A DNA stretch of 64,000 bases from Mangifera indica (GCF_011075055.1 NC_058137.1:12571463-12635462); one strand, 5' to 3'; numbered from the stretch's first letter, positions 25,201-36,004 are shown. Program-made: numbers and translations. Notes: generated by a model not told the origin, from the letters alone.

Positions 25201-25294
25201 AAATCAACTTGCGGATATTTTTACAAAACCTCTTGGGGAAGAACGTTTTTGCAAACTTAGAGGTGAGCTTGGGATCATGGAATCACCATATTAG
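22211..25294 (+). pseudogene. pol: Sirevirus pol pseudogene (PR-IN-RT-RH)
   Basis: Same frame as gag at first. Protease core WFLDSACSRHMTG begins at 22259. Integrase has WHRRLGH and CDAC zinc ligands (22650-22770), HIDLFGP, SDHGGEF and GVIERKN for the catalytic D, D and E. A run of seven A (23309-23315) carries one base too many, moving the reading frame for 23292-24488. RT is otherwise well preserved ([33 protein letters not shown]), but the catalytic box at 24360-24380 reads YVDIIFG, one Asp short. A second break near 24485-24510, probably a small deletion with a stop at 24486, returns the frame. RNase H (24826-25260) is complete, with YSDVDFAGS, STAEAEY and LADIFTKPL. Pol would cut, copy and integrate the element; this copy cannot. 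Confidence 0.92.
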
Positions 25295-26381
25295 CATTTG
25301 CACTTACATATCATTGTGGTTATGGTGTTTTTGCTTGAATTGAAAATGTCAATAGATGATTTATGCTTTATTTTAATGTTTGATCATATTTGATGCTTCT
25401 TTTTGTATCAATTATTATTGCATTAATCTTAATTTGCTTGATTTAATTTTTCATCATATCTTTGCATCAAATTACATTGAAATTCATGCATGATTGAATC
25501 AACAGTGCATAGTTGAATCATTTGGACTCATATATGTTCAAATTGAGAAAACAAAATGCATAAAACAAGTTGACCAGAATTTTGCAAATTCGGCTGCTGA
25601 ATTGCAAAATCCGATCGACCGAATTTTCTGAAAAATTCGGTCGACCAAATTTTCCAGTATTCGGTCGACCGAATTGGTCGAGTTCCAGCATAAAAAGGGC
25701 ACTTTTCTTCATTTTTCTTGCAAACTGCTACAGCCCCCCTTCCGCTTCTCTCAACCTCTTTTGCTCCATACTTGTTTAATCCGCTTTAAACTTGAGATTG
25801 TTGCATCAAATCAATTCCCCACATCATTTCTACTTGTTTTAAACCACAATACCCTTCCAAAACACCATATTTTACACCAAAATTTCCCCAAAATCTCATT
25901 AAACCCTAACCCTAGGTTTTTTAAAATTTCATCCTAAATCCTCAAATTTTGCTGAGTTTTCATCAAATTGATCACAAAATCATCACTCCCGGCATCCTTC
26001 TTCCAAGTTCCAAGCATCAATTTGTCCACATTAGCTTTCCATCAAAAACCCCCAAATTTCATACCTATTTTTTGATTTGTTTCCAAAAATACCCCTTCTG
26101 ATCGACCCTTTTTACTTTCGAATACACCATTGTCATCCTCTCATCCTTTCCTACTGAGGTGTGCAGTTAGTTTTCCAATTTGGGTTCATTTGTGTGAAAT
26201 GACGATTCTGCCCTTATACGTACATTTGACGTAGCATTTCTTTTTGTCACATTTCATCGTGTTCTGTGTGGTATTTTCTTTCTTGCTCTCTGTTTTATCC
26301 TTTAAAATTTTCAGTTTGTACTCTATTAGCATAAACAGTTAGAGTTTGTAGTTATTATGTATATCCTCGTATTTTGCAATC
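25295..26381 (+). other. Sirevirus pol-ORF3 spacer with palindromes
   Basis: 1.09 kb with no long ORF. Near 25605-25680 are three further copies of the LTR-type motif (CGATCGACCGAATT, CGGTCGACCAAATT, CGGTCGACCGAATT). The rest is C/T-rich, unlike the A-rich pol. Short motifs resembling splice acceptors occur before ORF3 but cannot be judged. Confidence 0.7.
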
Positions 26382-27671
26382 ATGGTTACCACTCGTCATA
26401 GTAGTGCTAGGCGTTCCCCTAGGCCATCTAGAAATGTTAGCACTAGCTCTTTAGCACCTATTGATCAAGCCAAGCCTTCTGAGGCTCCGTTTGATGAGGC
26501 TCATTTTTGTTCCGCCTAAGCTACTGTGATTTTTGCTAAACGCTATAATCGTCGTGGTTTGTGTAAAACTCGACGAGTCGATTTTAACTTGCTAGCACAG
26601 TTCCACCTTAGGCCTCTTTTTGATAGATTAAGATGGACTCGTTTTGTCACCTTGGGTGGTTTTGTCTATCCTACCCTTGTTCGTGAATTTTATGCGAACA
26701 TGGTGTTTGATCGGCTTCATAATGAAGCCACCTCTTTCGTCCGAGGCCATGACATTCACTTGTCTCCTGCTAGCCTTCGTGTCACCTTAGGTCTTCCAGT
26801 TGTTCGTGGTCCTCTTCTTCCCCCCCGAGGGTGGCATTTTACTGACCCATTATATCTTGATGCCCTTCGAGCTATGACGGGCAATCCTGACCTTGACGTA
26901 GTCTCTCGTCCACCCTATAGGCATCTTACTCCATCAGCCCGTCTACTTCATAACATTATTGGCTACACTCTTGTACCCAAATCTAGCCATTTCAATGAAG
27001 TTAGCACGGTTGACTTCTATCTGGTTTCACATCTCCTCCAGGGGTCTCCTATAGACCTTTGTCATGTCATCTTTGATTTGATGGTCTCTACACTATCTCA
27101 TCGCACCCATTTTCTCCCTTATGCCCCTATTATCACTTTGATTCTTTCAAAGGTGGGCGTTCCCTTCCTTGAGGAGCCAGATCTCGAGCCAGCTGCTGAT
27201 CCCTACACTGCTTCAAACCTCCGTGCTATGGGCTTCCGACAGCACAATGATGTTTGGCGTCATATTTCTGAGCTAGTACCTGGTGAAGGAGAGGCTGCCG
27301 CCGATCTAGGCGCTGATATGGATGCTGAGCCCCAGGCACTTGATGCTCCAACTGATATTGCTGACACTGACGATGAGGCAGATGAGGACCGAGACTCTTT
27401 TGAGTTCCATGCATGTACTTCTGGCAAGAGATCTCGGATGGCTACTAGACCGAGTTCATCTGCTGAGTCGACCACCGCCTCAGCTACTGATCGTATATCT
27501 CTTTTATCTATAGAGCTTACTGAGGTTCGCTCGGATTTTGCTGATTTTCATGCTGAGGTTCGGTCTGATTTTACTGATGTTCGTGCCAGTATTGCCGATC
27601 TTCGAGGAGGCATGGATGAGCTTCGAGGAGGCATCGCTGAGCTTCTTCGTCGTTTTCCTCCACCTTCTTAG
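26382..27671 (+). pseudogene. Sirevirus ORF3 in envelope position, one in-frame stop
   Basis: A 429-codon frame from ATG 26382 with a single TAA at 26517-26519; the 381-residue remainder is open. The N-terminus is Arg/Ser-rich. Then comes a globular region (about residues 50-270) with FNLLAQFHLRPLFDRLRW, YPTLVREFYANM, LSPASLRVTLGLP and a HxLxxYTLVPK-type segment. This is the pattern of the 'putative plant transposon protein' domain seen in plant retroelement proteins. An acidic linker and a Ser-rich stretch follow. The C-terminus has an amphipathic repeat (VRSDFAD, VRSDFTD, LRGGMDE, LRGGIAE) likely to form a coiled coil. No convincing signal peptide or membrane span is seen, so a true envelope role is doubtful. 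It is more C-rich and less A-rich than gag-pol. Confidence 0.8.
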
Positions 27672-28215
27672 TTTATTTATATTTTTCATTATCTTTTTGT
27701 TATGTATGGACTTTCATTATATACTTTTATTTTGCTGGTTTAGACATTGTCTTTATGCATTGCTATGGTTCTGGATGAGTATCGATATATTTTGACATTG
27801 TCTTGATGATTATTTTTGGACCATTTTTGTGATCATTTGCTTTTCCCTTATCTCTTTGCTTATCTCATTTTATTCATTGCCTTATTCTTTTTGATAATGA
27901 CAAAGGGGGAGAAAAGTTTGATTGATGATTGATACTTTCATTTCGTTGATATTGTGGTTATTGTGGATATCTTGATAAAGATATATATGTTGTGGATATT
28001 TTGATGAGGATATATGTGATTGATGAGATTAATGTTAAACATATTATTATTTGCATATATTCAGGGGGAGGAAACTTGATTTTTTAAGGCGAACTCTTGC
28101 AAATTTTTTTTTTAAAATCAAGTGTTTCTTAACTTCAAGGAAATACATTCATTGATATATTTTACTAAATTCCTTGAAGTGCATATGTGTTTGTCATCAT
28201 CAAAAAGGGGGAGAT
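27672..28215 (+). other. Sirevirus 3' non-coding region with three polypurine tracts
   Basis: G-rich purine runs at 27902-27914 (AAAGGGGGAGAAA), 28072-28084 (CAGGGGGAGGAAA) and 28202-28214 (AAAAAGGGGGAGA). The last abuts the 3' LTR and is the primer expected to be used. Upstream copies are a known Sirevirus habit. Confidence 0.8.
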
Positions 28216-29641
28216 TGTTGACTTGAGGAGTCATTATGCTCTTATTTTGATGATAACAAACTAATATGTCCCTAAACATATTGACTAATGATTTTACTTG
28301 AGTGTGAGCTTAGATTGCAAGGATTTATCTAATGCACTTGAAGGAGTTTCAAGATGGAAATGAAAGAGAAGAGTCAATTGAAGAATTATTGAAGATTTAA
28401 AGAAAAACTCAAGTGTTAGGTAGATATATTTGTAATTTAGAGCATTCGTTTTGATTAGAATATTTATTTGCATGGGATAGCTCACTTGAAAACTCATTTT
28501 CATATCTTTCACATTTTGGGTTAAAATGTCGTTTTTCAAACTTATTGGTTTAAGCCAATTCTTTCACCAAAGTTTATTAATTCTTTTAAAATGATGAAGT
28601 TTTGTGAACTACATTTTCATATCTTAAAGTTGGTTTTGAAAGAATTTTCAAAAATGGGTTAAATTATCACTTTTCAAAGTTTTAGGGGTCAAATTGTAGT
28701 TTTTGAAAATTCAGGGGGTAAAATATAATAAAATTCGGTCGACCGAATTTCACCGATCGAATCAGCTTCCGAATTATCCAGAAGCCATGTATTTTGGCTT
28801 CAGAAATTCGATCAACCGAATTAAATTCGGTCGACCAAATTTTGGTTTGAATTTTTCTAACGGCTAGTGCCACGTAAGCTCCACGGAAGTGCCATGTCAC
28901 ATCCGGTTGACCGAATTGTGCGTTTTTTGGAAAATTAAAACGGCTATCTTTGTGCACAACTGTAACTTTCTTTATTTTCCCCTATATAAACCCAATCAAT
29001 TTCGTTCGAAAATAACTTTTGCCACCAAAAACTTTCATATATTTGAGAGCAAATTAGTTTTGAGCTATTGACTTGCAAATTCTTCTCTCTAATCAAAACC
29101 CTTGCTCATACACTTTGTAATTTCATTTGCTTTGAGTTGTACTAAGCTTTAACTTTCATATACACTGTTGAGAGAGGTCATATTTCAATTTCATACTAAA
29201 AATCGTGCTATAAAAGAGTGAGGTTCACTATTGGAGAGATTAGAAAATTTCTTGTGAGAGAAATTGGGTATTAACATTTGTGAAGGTTAATAGCACCTTG
29301 GAAGCTATTTTGATTGTGAAGAAAAGCTTGGTTGAGGTTTTGGTCAACCAAGGATTAGTGGAATACTCCAAGGGAGAAAGCTTGGAGGAGTGGACGTAGG
29401 CCGGGTTTAGCCGAACCACTATACATCGCGTGTTTGATTTTCTCTTCCCTTAAACTCATACTTTATGTTATGCTATTTTGATTGTGTTGGTTATTTGAAA
29501 TATTTTTAGTTATTCTCATACATTGGATTAAAAATAGGTAACATTATTTGATTTGAATAAATTGCTTTAATTCTCAAATTTGGTAAAGATAGTTTTAAAG
29601 TTGCCTAATTCACCCCCCCTCTTAGGCCATTCGATCCTACA
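28216..29641 (+). repeat. 3' LTR of Sirevirus
   Basis: 1426 bp, TGTTGACTTG to CGATCCTACA, directly after the polypurine tract. It includes the palindrome AAATTCGGTCGACCGAATTT (28731-28750), a decayed second copy near 28822-28841 and a TATA box at 28983-28990. Confidence 0.95.
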
Positions 29642-31303
29642 AACACTTAGTAAGTTGGTGATCGTTCAACACTCTGAATACTTATAATACTTATAAACAC
29701 GATGTCTCATTTGTGAATCTAAATGTGGTCACAACTCGACATTCATGTGCTTTGGCTTAGGCCATCTATAAAGTTTACAAAGATCTAAGTTGAAATCAAC
29801 ATTTCTAATGCCTTAGTGAAAGTATAAGACACCTTGTGTGTTAGTATCTATCATGACTTATGCACATGCCATACAACCTATTGAAGTAGCTATCTAAGAC
29901 ACCTTGGTTACACATGGAATGATCTGGTAGCAATTCTTTCCTTTATCACTTAAGCTAATCAGAATTGTTATCTAAACTATCTTGGGATGACCCCTACTGT
30001 TGGTGTATATATGATGCATCCTATTGACCACATGAGAAAATATCTAAAAAGCCACTACCTTTACAATGCGCACTTGAAATGAACTTAGTGGCTATGTGTC
30101 TCAACACCGAGTGCATGATGTATCTTATGGGTATCCAACCTTATTACTTTCATGTATCTTCCCACTTATGCACACAACTGGTAGTTATCCAAATATGAAC
30201 TACTTTTCTTAACTTTTCTAATTTTTGACCTGGATCAGACTCAGTCAGGGTATCGTGCCACCTTTCACTTAGTTGGGCACTCTTTCTAGATTTATCTGGC
30301 TTCTTTTTCTTTAGTAAAATCTCTTATCCTTACCTTTTATTCTTCTTCCCCTTCATTGTAGTTAAATTAGGGGTGAAATGATCTTTTTACTAACAACATA
30401 GGTGTGTGCCTAAAGTTCACCGTTCCTCATTTTAAGTGCAATGTTCACTTTTGGACAGTCACACATAGGCATGTGTCCTATACCACACGACCGTGTATGC
30501 GTTTCCTAAAAGCAAATGCACGAAATTTGCAAAATTCATGTTTTGAACTAAAGGCACACAGTCGTGTATGAGACCATGCACAACCATCTGTTGCGATCTA
30601 GAAATCGCAACCTTACTAATTCTAAGCAATTCTGATTTGTTTTCAGCAACTTAAATGCATCACATTATTCACAGGGCATTTCTAAGCATTTTAGGCATCT
30701 TTTCATCAAACAATATGTATGAAAATATAGTCTAATTATCATGGGTCATAACGGAATTCATCTTAACATGAATTAACCCACAATCAAGATTATCAGTAAG
30801 ATTACAACTTGATTCAACATAAGGAAAATTCATGCATCCAATCAATAATTATCATATCATCATAAAATCACTCAAAAATCACAGTTTTGATTAAAATCTT
30901 TAAACTCATTGAAAAACATGTTTGATTAACCAAAAGGGAGAGATCGACTTACTTGGCTTCTAAAGATCGCTAAGGTTTTCATGTGATTGTGGCATTTTTG
31001 ACGATTGATGACTTCCTCTAATGACCAAAACCTCTTTACTCTCTTCTCTCTTTCTTTAGAGTGTAGTTGTGGGTGAGAATGATGATGAGAAATAGGTTAA
31101 ATGTGTTTTTATTTGCCTCCTGGATGTGACATGAGGACTTTACATGATTGTGTGTCATGTCGCATAACAATGGCAACACCTGATTTTACTGCGAGTGTAA
31201 TCCTATCAGAGAAATTCAAATTTACTAATGATACACGAACGTGTATACCCTATACCCGAGTGTGTATGACTTTGGAAAATATTAATAAACTTAATTTAAT
31301 TCA
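29642..31303 (-). repeat. 5' LTR of Gypsy H, part 2
   Basis: Resumes exactly after the Sirevirus. The left LTR reads CACTCAATAAGTTG across the same point. The first five bases (AACAC) are the duplicated target. Similarity to 12800-14340 continues to about 31303, past ATTAATAAACTTAA. Confidence 0.85.
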
Positions 31304-32038
31304 GGGAAAACCGATGAAAAACCCAAACACTCATTTATAGGTAACTGTTATTAAAATTTTCAGTTATAGGTAAAAGTACAATTGTCATTTTACCACTAAG
31401 CCCTAGAACCTTAAAAGTTAATATTATTTTTCCCTCAGGTTTCAAAAATTAACATTTCACTCTCATTCTCAAAGTTTGAAAAATTTATATTTCACTTCTA
31501 GAGTTTGTTTCCCTTCCTTGGTCATCGCCATTCTAGCTGACGGTTGATGCTTTTCACCCATCTTTTAGATCTAGCCATGAAGGACGACCACCTACTACTA
31601 CAAAGGACAATAAAGCATCGTTTGGAAGATCGGATGAAGCTTTATTGTCCTTTGTCATGTTGTCTAAATGACGAAGGACAACATTTTATTGTCTTTCATC
31701 ACATCGTCCTTCGTCATTCGTCAAGATGATTGTCGATCAGATTCCCTAACCCTAAGATTGGTAGTTGGATTTCTTAAGTCACCAAAGATGAAACATAAAA
31801 ATGAGGGGAAAAGTGAATTTTTAAAGTTTAATTATGAGAAAAATTATTAATTTTTTAAACCAAGAGAGAAAATGATATAAATTTTTAAGGTTTTAGGGTT
31901 TAAGGATAAATAACAATTGTACTCTTATTTTTAACTAAAAATTTTAACAACAGTTAGTTCATAAATAGGTGTTTGAATTTTTTATTAGCCACAAATGTGC
32001 TTTTAAAATTTGGCTAAAACTTGGATGGGAAATAATCC
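31304..32038. mobile_element. Foldback/MITE-like element 1, upstream of IDL gene
   Basis: Non-coding. 31310-31480 is an imperfect inverted copy of about 31860-31985; both arms share CAAACACNTATTTAT, TAACTGTTNTTAAAATTTT and AGTACAATTGT in order. The right arm continues outward to 32038, ending GGGAAATAATCC, while the left arm stops at the Gypsy H LTR. Internally a second inverted pair surrounds ATAAAGCATCG and GAAGCTTTAT near 31610-31650. Same family as 33429-34250, sharing the outer end GGATTATTTC and the AGNGTTTGTNTTC inner block. Confidence 0.75.
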
Positions 32039-32490
32039 TTTTGCCCTCATTTAAAAACACACCTCAAATCAGATCAATTCCCGACAAACGATATCCCTTT
32101 CACTAGAACAAGTTATCCTGTTTTAGGTCCATAAAACAGCAGTCCCACTCCATCCCTATCTTATTGATTTTCTGTAGGGCCAACCACTTACCTAGTAACC
32201 ACGAAAGTGTACACACACACACACACACGCTCAAAAAAGTAAAATAATAAATTTTCTCTCTCTCTCTCAATCCACAACGAGGAGAAAGAAATAAACAAAA
32301 ACCCTAGAAAATTTTTTCTAGCTTTTCTTTTCTAAAGCTTTTGAACTTTCAGCTGGCTGCCTGGGTCTTCAACTTTGCCATTACTCTTAGAACCATCCAA
32401 TTTTTCCATTTTGTATCTTCTTCTCTGTCTAAACTCAAACACTCTCTCTGAAACTCAAGCTGAAAATTGTCAGAATTCTTCGTTAGAATA
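32039..32490 (+). promoter_or_regulatory. Upstream region of the IDL gene
   Basis: 450 bp between foldback element 1 and the ATG. Contains an (AC)n run at about 32212-32228, a (TC)n pyrimidine patch at 32258-32268 of the kind found at plant transcription starts, and AAACCCTAG (telo-box type) near 32298. No clear TATA box at a usual distance. Function is inferred from position. Confidence 0.45.
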
Positions 32491-32727
32491 ATGGGTTGTT
32501 TATGTAGAAGGCATATATTAATTTTATTTCTCTCGTTCTTCATGTTATTCATCTCTATTTTCGGCCATTGCCACGCCTCAAGAACCACGAACCTCTTCAA
32601 CCCCAAACAGAATTCCAAGAACAGCGGCCATTTCCTCGGGTTCTTTCCGAGGCATTTCCCGATACCGGCCTCTGGTCCTTCACGGAAACACAATGACATT
32701 GGCATACAAAACTGGAGATTACCATGA
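32491..32727 (+). CDS. IDL: IDA-like (IDL) secreted peptide precursor
   Basis: A 78-residue single-exon precursor. Residues 1-29 look like a signal peptide: basic RRH at 6-8, then a hydrophobic core of Leu, Phe and Ile, with likely cleavage after HCHA. A short variable region follows. The conserved C-terminal block holds PIPASGPSRKHN at 57-68, matching the 12-residue PIP peptide of the IDA family (Pro-rich, Ser at the fifth position, basic pair, His-Asn end). In Arabidopsis the family is secreted, processed, proline-hydroxylated and sensed by HAESA-type receptor kinases with SERK co-receptors, controlling organ abscission, lateral root emergence or defence. The Ala-Ser-Gly core and the ten-residue tail suggest the IDL6/7-like branch rather than IDA itself; that is from memory. 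Start chosen: ATG 32491, because an upstream TTG extension lacks support. No retroelement features; the frame is intact. Confidence 0.85.
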   Translation: MGCLCRRHILILFLSFFMLFISIFGHCHASRTTNLFNPKQNSKNSGHFLGFFPRHFPIPASGPSRKHNDIGIQNWRLP

Positions 32728-33428
32728 ACCTTCAACCTTAAAGGTCCCTCTGACTTCTATATATATTTATTTATTTATTCATTTATTTTCTTCTTCTCTT
32801 TCTGCAAACTGAAAAGGTCGCTGGATGTTCTGTAAATGGGTTTTTGTTTTGATCTTCAATTCTTTTTTTATGGCTTCATCTTCATCTTCATCATCGATCA
32901 TGACACTGCTTTTGTAGTAGAAATGTAATGGGGTTCTGAAACTCTCTAGTTTGATCTTTATTATTATTTTTATTTGCTTGTAGAGAATTGATTATCTTTA
33001 GTTTAATTAACAGAAGTTCCAAGTCCTAATTGTTGAATTTTATTTTGGTTTATTATATATATATTTCCTATTCTTGGGTATAAGTCTTGCGTGTAAAAGA
33101 TCAGATAACCATTAGTACGTGCAAAAAGAGGTTTTGATTTCAGTTGAATAAAATTAGCATTTACTCTTCTTTTCCATGTCCTTGCGTCAAATTTAATTTT
33201 CTAGGCTTTTGTTGTATTATTAATTGCCATTAAGATGAGGGAATTAAAGTGATCCCATGTATCCTGTGATGAAGATTTCGTGAATTTTGTCTATTGATAT
33301 GATTTGATGAACATTTATTGAGGTAATAAAAACATTTCCGCGAAACATCATCCAAATTATTGAACATTATTTCTCATTTATTGAAGCACGAATACGAATT
33401 TGATGGCCTATAATCATAATAAGGCTGA
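32728..33428 (+). other. 3' flank of the IDL gene
   Basis: No further coding. A (TTTA)n-like stretch (32762-32790) and TCTTCATC repeats (32874-32896) follow the stop. The 3' UTR presumably lies in the first few hundred bases; no unambiguous poly(A) signal can be chosen. Confidence 0.4.
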
Positions 33429-34250
33429 GGGATTATTTCTAACCCAAGTTTTAATATGAAAACAAATATACATTTATTAGGTTTAAAAAATCTAAAATCT
33501 CACTTGTAGGTTAACTTCTGATAAAATTTTCTATTAGAGGTAAGGGTAAAATTATAATTTTATCAATAATATTAAAAAATATAAAATTCAACATTTCTTC
33601 CAAGTTTTAAAAACTACCAACTTCACTCTTATATAAGGTTTTCTAATTTTGAAAAGTAACATTTTACCCTCTAAATCTAGGGTTTGTATTCTTCCCCTCT
33701 TTGGCCACTGACGTCGATGCCTTTGTCTGAGGACATACCAACCAACACGTCTTCATCTCTCACCCTCTTCGGTGCATGACGAAGACAGGCCTTCCTCAAT
33801 TTTAGATGAATCAACAAAGATGTGTCAATTTGTTTGAATCAATGAAGTTGATTGTCTTTTTTGGAATTGACGAAGAGGCATCTTCATCGTGCATCAGAGT
33901 TGGTGAGAGATGAAGATGCATTGGCTGATGTGTTCTTAAGCGAAAACATCCTCGTCAGTGGTCGAAGAGGGAAAGAATACAAACCCTAGATTTGGGTGGG
34001 TGGGTGGGGGGGAGGGGGAATGTTACTTTTCAAAGCTACAAAACTTTAGACAGAGGTAAAGTTATTATTTTTAAAATTTTGGAAAAAAAATGTTGAATTT
34101 TATATTTTTTAATTTATTGGTAGAATAATAATTTTGTCATTGTCTCTAATAAAAAGTTTTAATAAAAGTTAGGTCATGAGTGAAATTTTAAATTTTTAAA
34201 ATTTTGTGAGTGTATTTATTTTAATATTTAACTTAGACGTGTAATAATAA
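33429..34250. mobile_element. Foldback element 2, downstream of IDL gene
   Basis: An ~820-bp element that is almost wholly an inverted repeat. The left arm (33429-33815) matches the complement of the right arm (about 33855-34250) with a ~40-bp centre. Shared ordered blocks include AAAAAATATAAAATTCAACA, GAAAAGTAACATT, AAATCTAGGGTTTGTATTCT, CCACTGACG and TCTTCATCTCTCACC. There is no ORF. The left end GGGATTATTTC matches the outer end of foldback element 1. No matching target duplication was found. A G-run near 34000-34018 interrupts the right arm. Confidence 0.85.
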
Positions 34251-34367
34251 TAATAATATTATATCTCCAGTCAAGTCACATGTCAAACTTATTTGCTCCC
34301 TTGATTACGGGGAACAAAGGCAATTTGATGTACAGTTTGGTGATGATTTGAGGCTCCATTGGATTCT

Positions 34368-34402
<35 letters not shown>

Positions 34403-36004
34403 TCGGAATAATTAGAGTCATCATCAAATTTTAAATGGATTTATGCTAGCCAAACATCACATATCTTGATTTATGGTTAATGTTTTATTTTTTGCTTGGC
34501 TTATTATGTTTGTATTATTTTCATTATTGATTTTTTCATATAGTTTTTTCTCAAGCTATATTATTAAAGTTTGATTAATGTGTAATTTATGGGTATTATA
34601 AATTTATCAAAGAGTTTCAGAACACTTCTTCCATATAAAAATAATTTTCAATCTCATTTTTCTTCTTAAAAAAATATTTTTTTTAACTATGGTATTAGAA
34701 TTATAGTTTTTTAAAGTTTTTTTCAAAGCTATATTATTAAGTTTATAAAGTTGATTAATACGTAATGGGTATATTTACTTATTAATTATTACTTTTAATA
34801 TAATTAACAGGTTCTTTTTTAAAGGATATACTTAATTAGAGAAATTCAAATATAATTTGTTAAGGTATATATGGAGCTTGTACTGTTATTTTTAATAATA
34901 ATAATAATAATGATTTTACAACTCATTTTTTCCTTAAAAATGTTTAGAATTATCTTTTTGGTCAATTGGGATAGGGTGAAATTTTCTCATTATTTAGAAA
35001 AATTAAAATCTTCAAAGCAAATAAAATTGAGCAAGTAAAATAAAAATTGTGGACTCGTTGCATTAACTTTTGCTGGATTATCACGTGAAGATGGGTTTAG
35101 TTGTCTGTCAATTGAAACATTATCATAAATTATCTATGCATAATCAATTTTATAATTGATTAATTACGATGATTAAACAATTTCTAAGTAGCTTTGGTCA
35201 ACAAAATATATATATATATATTTATATATATTTTCTAGTGTTCCATTTGATGGTCCATAAATTGTACAATTAAATTAGCACATCAAGGGCCCCTATTGTT
35301 TAGATTCAATTATCAAAAAATTAATTAGGATTCTTCTTCATCTTTGACCAGAATTGTACCATGTAAATTGTCTTTTTCTATGAGAATTATAATTCAAATT
35401 GTTCCTTGTTTTATGGAAAAAGATAAATATAAAGAACCCTAAAGTTTGCCCGAATGATGACAAAAATTGGAATTACAATGATGAGTATGCACTAGAAAGT
35501 GGGTCTAAAATTGTTTAATCAAATAATTAATTCCAATAATTATTTGATTAATTAGACATTAATTAAATGGAGTTAAATATGTTACACAAATCTACACGTT
35601 TGTGGATGGAGAACCAACCCTAATTATAGCTACTAAAGGCAATTTATGTTTTTTCTTTAAATAATCTATAATTTATAGTGTGTAAATTCTAGTTGAAGGT
35701 GAGCATAAGTTGTTTAAACCAAGTCATTCTTGTGACAAGTCTTCGTTTAATACCATTGGAAAATGTCTTTTAACTTGTACTAAAAATTGTAATCCTCATA
35801 AAAATGAATTTTTATGATGAAGAAAAAGATAATGAGATTGAATCATATATAAATTGGAATTGGAAGGTGATCTTCTGAGAACAAACCACGTTACCTGATC
35901 TTTCAGCCAACTCTTGCCAAAACGATGGCTAGTAACTCTATAACCTTGAAAAACAAGAAATAGTGGCATTCAACCATGCAATTATTAAAAGGAGAACTCT
36001 AATA
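34251..36004. other. AT-rich intergenic spacer
   Basis: No coding region or known element recognised. It holds a (TA)n microsatellite at about 34374-34402, TAATAA runs near 34241 and 34893, and a second TATATA stretch near 35205-35232. Confidence 0.45.

Larger units (their letters stand above)
18944..29641 (+). mobile_element. Sirevirus-type Copia retrotransposon, structurally complete
   Basis: 10.7 kb with LTRs at both ends, flanked by a perfect 5-bp duplication AACAC (18939-18943 and 29642-29646). The order is LTR, tRNA-Met primer site, long gag, pol (protease, integrase, RT, RNase H), a third ORF in the envelope position, repeated polypurine tracts, LTR. Long gag with coiled coil and two CCHC knuckles, an extra 3' ORF, palindrome-rich LTRs and multiple polypurine tracts are all Sirevirus traits. 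The LTRs differ at about 2% of positions by eye, mainly transitions. It is the youngest element here, but it carries disabling lesions in pol and a stop in ORF3. Confidence 0.93.
12397..31303 (-). mobile_element. Gypsy (chromodomain-type) retrotransposon H, split by a Sirevirus
   Basis: Minus-strand Ty3/Gypsy element. The 3' LTR is at left (12397-14340), the internal region at 14341-18549, and the 5' LTR at right (18550-31303) is divided by the Sirevirus inserted at 18943/29642. Internal remnants on the minus strand run gag, CCHC, protease, RT, RNase H, integrase, chromodomain, as in plant chromoviruses of the Tekay/Del type. The two flanks (AGTCA and GGGAA) do not match, so no target duplication is visible. 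Confidence 0.88.

Noticed and set aside
27226..27475. Antisense and alternate-frame ORFs in Sirevirus ORF3
   Set aside because: Shadows of the 26382-27671 frame caused by its C-rich composition.
32349..32735. 128-codon minus-strand ORF over the IDL gene
   Set aside because: Antisense to the IDL precursor, which has clear family motifs on the + strand.
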